A stretch of DNA of 44,337 nucleotides from Azospirillum brasilense (GTDB lineage Bacteria; Pseudomonadota; Alphaproteobacteria; Azospirillales; Azospirillaceae): positions 1 through 44,337 of the forward strand of contig NZ_QOKV01000035.1 in the NCBI RefSeq assembly GCF_008365405.1, read 5' to 3'. The notes under the pieces are model-generated. The model was not told the DNA's origin and did not search any database. It saw only the letters and a list, made by a program, of their open reading frames with translations. Positions 40,830 through 44,337 of the stretch are shown here, piece after piece. Both the position numbers and the translations under genes were made by a program. The first letter of the stretch is position 1, and each line of letters starts with the position of its first letter.

Positions 40830-41318
40830 TTACTGGATCTCCAGCGGCCGCCGGGGCGGCGCGCGCCGCGTGTCGGGAGCCAGCGTCGGATCGTTCTGAT
40901 ACAGCGGGCGCGACGGGTCGGTGTCGATCAACTGCGGCGGGGTGACGATCTCCTCGCCAGACCCGGAATCGAACTGGATCACCGCCATCCGGCGCACCGT
41001 CTCGCACAGATCGCGCTTGCGCAGGGTCGCCGGGTCGGCAGGCCCGTCGAAGGCCACGAGAGGCACCACGATGCCGCTGCGCTCCCCCGGCGGGACGGAG
41101 GTGTACACGTAGTTCGACACGGGCCGGCAATACAGGATGTCGGTGGCCGACGGCATATCCGACGGAGCGCCGGCCGCCGCCTCGCCCAGCGGCGCGCTGG
41201 CCAGCGGCGCCTTGGCCAGAGCGGCCTCATAGTCTGCGACGGTTTGTCCCAAGGCCGCGCCGCCGCTTCCCAGGGCCAGCGTCACGGTCAGGCAAAATGC
41301 CGGTGCAAAACGACTCAT
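40830..41318 (-). CDS. Exported hypothetical protein
   Basis: 162 aa from the ATG at 41318. Signal peptide MSRFAPAFCLTVTLALGSGG followed by AALGQ. Mature part has ILYCRPVSNYVYTSVPPGER, RKRDLCETVRRMAVIQFDSG and a Pro/Arg-rich tail. Two cysteines in the mature part could pair. No family recognised. Converges on the DUF2336 gene. Confidence 0.7.
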   Translation of the reverse strand: MSRFAPAFCLTVTLALGSGGAALGQTVADYEAALAKAPLASAPLGEAAAGAPSDMPSATDILYCRPVSNYVYTSVPPGERSGIVVPLVAFDGPADPATLRKRDLCETVRRMAVIQFDSGSGEEIVTPPQLIDTDPSRPLYQNDPTLAPDTRRAPPRRPLEIQ

Positions 41319-41590
41319 GGTTCTTCCCCCCACTCCGAACGGCCTTCAAAACCTATCCAAAGAATAGTGCGCCGCACCCGCAACACCAAATTCCTGTTTG
41401 CCGTTGCGGCCATTCGCCGTAATCGATTGCACAGTTCCGCGTCCCGTGCTTGCGGTCACGCTTGCTCTCGGGCCGGAATCGCGCTAGGAACCGCCCTCGA
41501 AATCTCAGGGCGCTGGACCCCTAGGACGCTACACTCAATCGGTTCTGTCCTCCGCTGAATGGGGGACGCTCACGCTTAGGGAAACGCTCC

Positions 41591-42559
41591 ATGGCTCGCA
41601 AGAAGATTGCGCTCGTCGGCGCCGGCCAGATTGGCGGCACGCTGGCTCTGCTCGCTGCCCAGAAGGAACTCGGCGACGTCGTCCTGTTCGACATCGCGGA
41701 AGGCATGCCGGAGGGCAAGGCCCTCGACCTGGCTGAGACCTCGCCGGTCGAAGGCTTCAACGCCAAGCTCAGCGGCGGCAACGACTATTCGGTCATCGAA
41801 GGCGCCGACGTCGTGATCGTCACCGCCGGCGTGCCGCGCAAGCCGGGCATGAGCCGCGACGACCTGATCGGCATCAACACCGGCGTCTGCCAGACCGTCG
41901 GCGAGGCCATCAAGAAGCACGCCCCGAACGCCTTCGTCATCGTCATCACGAACCCGCTGGACGTGATGGTGTGGGTGCTCCAGCAGGCCTCCGGCCTCCC
42001 GCCGGAGCGCGTCGTCGGCATGGCCGGCGTGCTCGACTCGGCCCGCTTCCGCTACTTCCTGGCCGACGAGTTCAAGGTGTCGGTCGAGGACGTCACCGCC
42101 TTCGTGCTGGGCGGCCACGGCGACACCATGGTCCCGCTCGTCCGCTACTCGACCGTCGCCGGCATCCCGCTGCCGGATCTGGTCAAGATGGGCTGGACCA
42201 CGCAGGAGAAGCTGGACGCCATCGTGCAGCGCACCCGCGACGGCGGCGCCGAGATCGTCAAGCTCCTGAAGACCGGCTCGGCCTTCTACGCCCCGGCCGC
42301 GTCCGCCATCCAGATGGCCGAGTCCTACCTGAAGGACCAGAAGCGCGTCGTTCCGGTCGCCGCCTACCTGACCGGCCAGTACGGCCAGAACGACCTCTAC
42401 GTCGGCGTCCCGACGATCATCGGCGCCGGCGGCGTCGAGAAGATCATCGAGATCGATCTCTCCGCGGAAGAGAAGAAGATGTTCGATCACTCGGTCGACG
42501 CTGTGAAGCAGCTCGTCGAGGTGGTCAAGAAGCAGCAGGCTGAGAAGGCCGCCTCCTAA
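41591..42559 (+). CDS. mdh: Malate dehydrogenase
   Basis: 322 aa, LDH-like (type III) MDH. KKIALVGAGQIGGTLALLAA (NAD fold), VTAGVPRKPGMSRDDLIGIN with the substrate arginines, MAGVLDSARFRYFL, and the catalytic His in VLGGHGDTMVPLVRYS. Oxidises malate to oxaloacetate in the TCA cycle. Arg81-like in GVPRKPGMSR marks malate over lactate preference. Followed by sucCD in the arrangement common to alphaproteobacteria. Confidence 0.97.
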   Translation: MARKKIALVGAGQIGGTLALLAAQKELGDVVLFDIAEGMPEGKALDLAETSPVEGFNAKLSGGNDYSVIEGADVVIVTAGVPRKPGMSRDDLIGINTGVCQTVGEAIKKHAPNAFVIVITNPLDVMVWVLQQASGLPPERVVGMAGVLDSARFRYFLADEFKVSVEDVTAFVLGGHGDTMVPLVRYSTVAGIPLPDLVKMGWTTQEKLDAIVQRTRDGGAEIVKLLKTGSAFYAPAASAIQMAESYLKDQKRVVPVAAYLTGQYGQNDLYVGVPTIIGAGGVEKIIEIDLSAEEKKMFDHSVDAVKQLVEVVKKQQAEKAAS

Positions 42560-42574
42560 GGCGGCCTGTTTTTT
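42546..42574 (+). terminator. Terminator of mdh
   Basis: AGGCCGCC and GGCGGCCT flank TCCTAA, which contains the mdh stop; GTTTTTT follows. A textbook intrinsic terminator, so mdh and sucCD are at least partly separate transcripts. Confidence 0.85.
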
Positions 42575-42602
42575 GCCTGCGCGACGGCCTGCGGCCTCGT
42601 CG

Positions 42603-42644
42603 CCCGGGGTGGACGGTTGAACCGTCCGCTCCGGGTGGTACAGT
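42603..42644 (+). promoter_or_regulatory. sucCD promoter within a dyad element
   Basis: TTGAAC (42617-42622), 16-bp spacer, TACAGT (42639-42644). The -35 lies in the middle of GGACGGT-TGA-ACCGTCC (42611-42627), nested in an outer dyad CCCGG/CCGGG (42603-42607, 42631-42635). Such an overlap suggests an operator or a structured site. It leaves a leader of about 155 bases before sucC. Confidence 0.5.
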
Positions 42645-42808
42645 GATCGCGGTTGTTCGCGCCAGCCGGCGTAAGGCTTCCTGAAGGACTCGTCCCCCCG
42701 AAGACTTGCGCCCTGGCGCGACCGCCAGCAGGAAACGCCTGCCCGATCTTCGCCCATCGTCAGCCGACCACACTCTGTCAGCCGACCATAAAAACAGATG
42801 GACGCCCG

Positions 42809-44005
<1,197 letters not shown>

Positions 44006-44006
44006 G

Positions 44007-44337
44007 ATGGCTGTTCTCGTCGATAAGAACACGAAGGTGATCTGCCAGGGCTTCACCGGAGCCCAGGGCACCTTCCATTCCGAGCAGGCGATCGCCTACG
44101 GCACCAAGATGGTCGGCGGCGTCACCCCGGGCAAGGGCGGCACCAAGCACCTCGACCTGCCGGTCTTCGACACGGTGGCCGACGCGGTCGAGAAGACCGG
44201 CGCCAACGCCAGCGTCATCTACGTGCCGCCGCCGTTCGCCGCCGACGCCATCCTGGAGGCGATCGACGCCGAGATCCCGCTGGTGGTGTGCATCACCGAG
44301 GGCATCCCGGTGCTCGACATGGTGCGCGTCAAGCGGG
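44007..44337 (+). CDS. sucD: Succinyl-CoA synthetase alpha subunit (partial, runs off window)
   Basis: 110 codons visible of about 290. MAVLVDKNTKVICQGFTGAQ, then GTFHSEQAIAYGTKMVGGVT and PGKGG are the CoA-binding start of SucD; IYVPPPFAADAILEAIDAEI and VVCITEGIPVLDMVRVK follow. One base after the sucC stop, so translationally coupled. The phospho-His lies beyond the window. Confidence 0.98.
   Translation, partial: MAVLVDKNTKVICQGFTGAQGTFHSEQAIAYGTKMVGGVTPGKGGTKHLDLPVFDTVADAVEKTGANASVIYVPPPFAADAILEAIDAEIPLVVCITEGIPVLDMVRVKR

Overview
The window is high-GC (roughly two thirds G+C) DNA from an alphaproteobacterium of the Rhodospirillales, most likely Azospirillum. The inference rests on the gene set: a malate dehydrogenase gene followed by sucCD, sdhCDAB, a class I (archaeal-type) lysyl-tRNA synthetase, a DUF2336 protein, a metA-type acyltransferase and an HTH/S24 regulator, plus overall codon style. 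No rRNA, intact tRNA or CRISPR array was found.

Layout. 1-7.4 kb is an accessory stretch: the 3' remnant of an IS21-type istB gene with its terminal repeats; a minus-strand quorum-sensing cluster reading luxR, luxI, cytochrome P450, then a RadC-like gene whose metal-binding motif is lost; a secreted nuclease divergent from a small Cys-rich exported protein; a frameshifted umuC tail; and an XRE regulator with its own palindromic control region. 7.8-16.5 kb is a decayed podovirus-like prophage on the minus strand (connector/portal, Bbp19-like protein, scaffold, truncated capsid, truncated terminase, membrane coiled-coil protein). Its capsid is fused to the terminase end by a large internal deletion, and a GGDEF/EAL gene plus a PRC-barrel gene sit between scaffold and capsid. 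An HTH/S24 repressor-like gene faces the structural block.

17.3-30.7 kb is mostly housekeeping: a branched-chain aminotransferase, sdhCDAB, an aspartate-semialdehyde dehydrogenase homologue that lacks its catalytic cysteine, a YjaB-type acetyltransferase, a TerB-like/3-hydroxyisobutyrate-dehydrogenase pair, an AEC transporter, a chemoreceptor, and metA behind a well-placed promoter and a probable SAM-responsive leader. 30.75-32.4 kb is a low-GC islet with two putative lipoproteins and a 50-bp scrap resembling the neighbouring dinG-type helicase. 32.4-44.3 kb returns to core genes: dinG-like helicase, mtgA, an SMR transporter, lysS, a candidate small RNA, a DUF2336 protein, mdh and sucCD, the last running off the end.

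How it fits together. The TCA genes sdhCDAB, mdh and sucCD lie within 25 kb. The same 11-bp palindrome (TGGTATTACCA, the shape used by FCD-type GntR regulators) occurs upstream of sdhC and over the -35 region of the candidate small RNA at about 39.35 kb, which suggests a shared regulator. Strongest leads: the LuxI/P450/RadC-like cluster, the cysteine-less Asd homologue, the candidate small RNA with its GntR-type site, the SAM-type metA leader, and the rearranged prophage.
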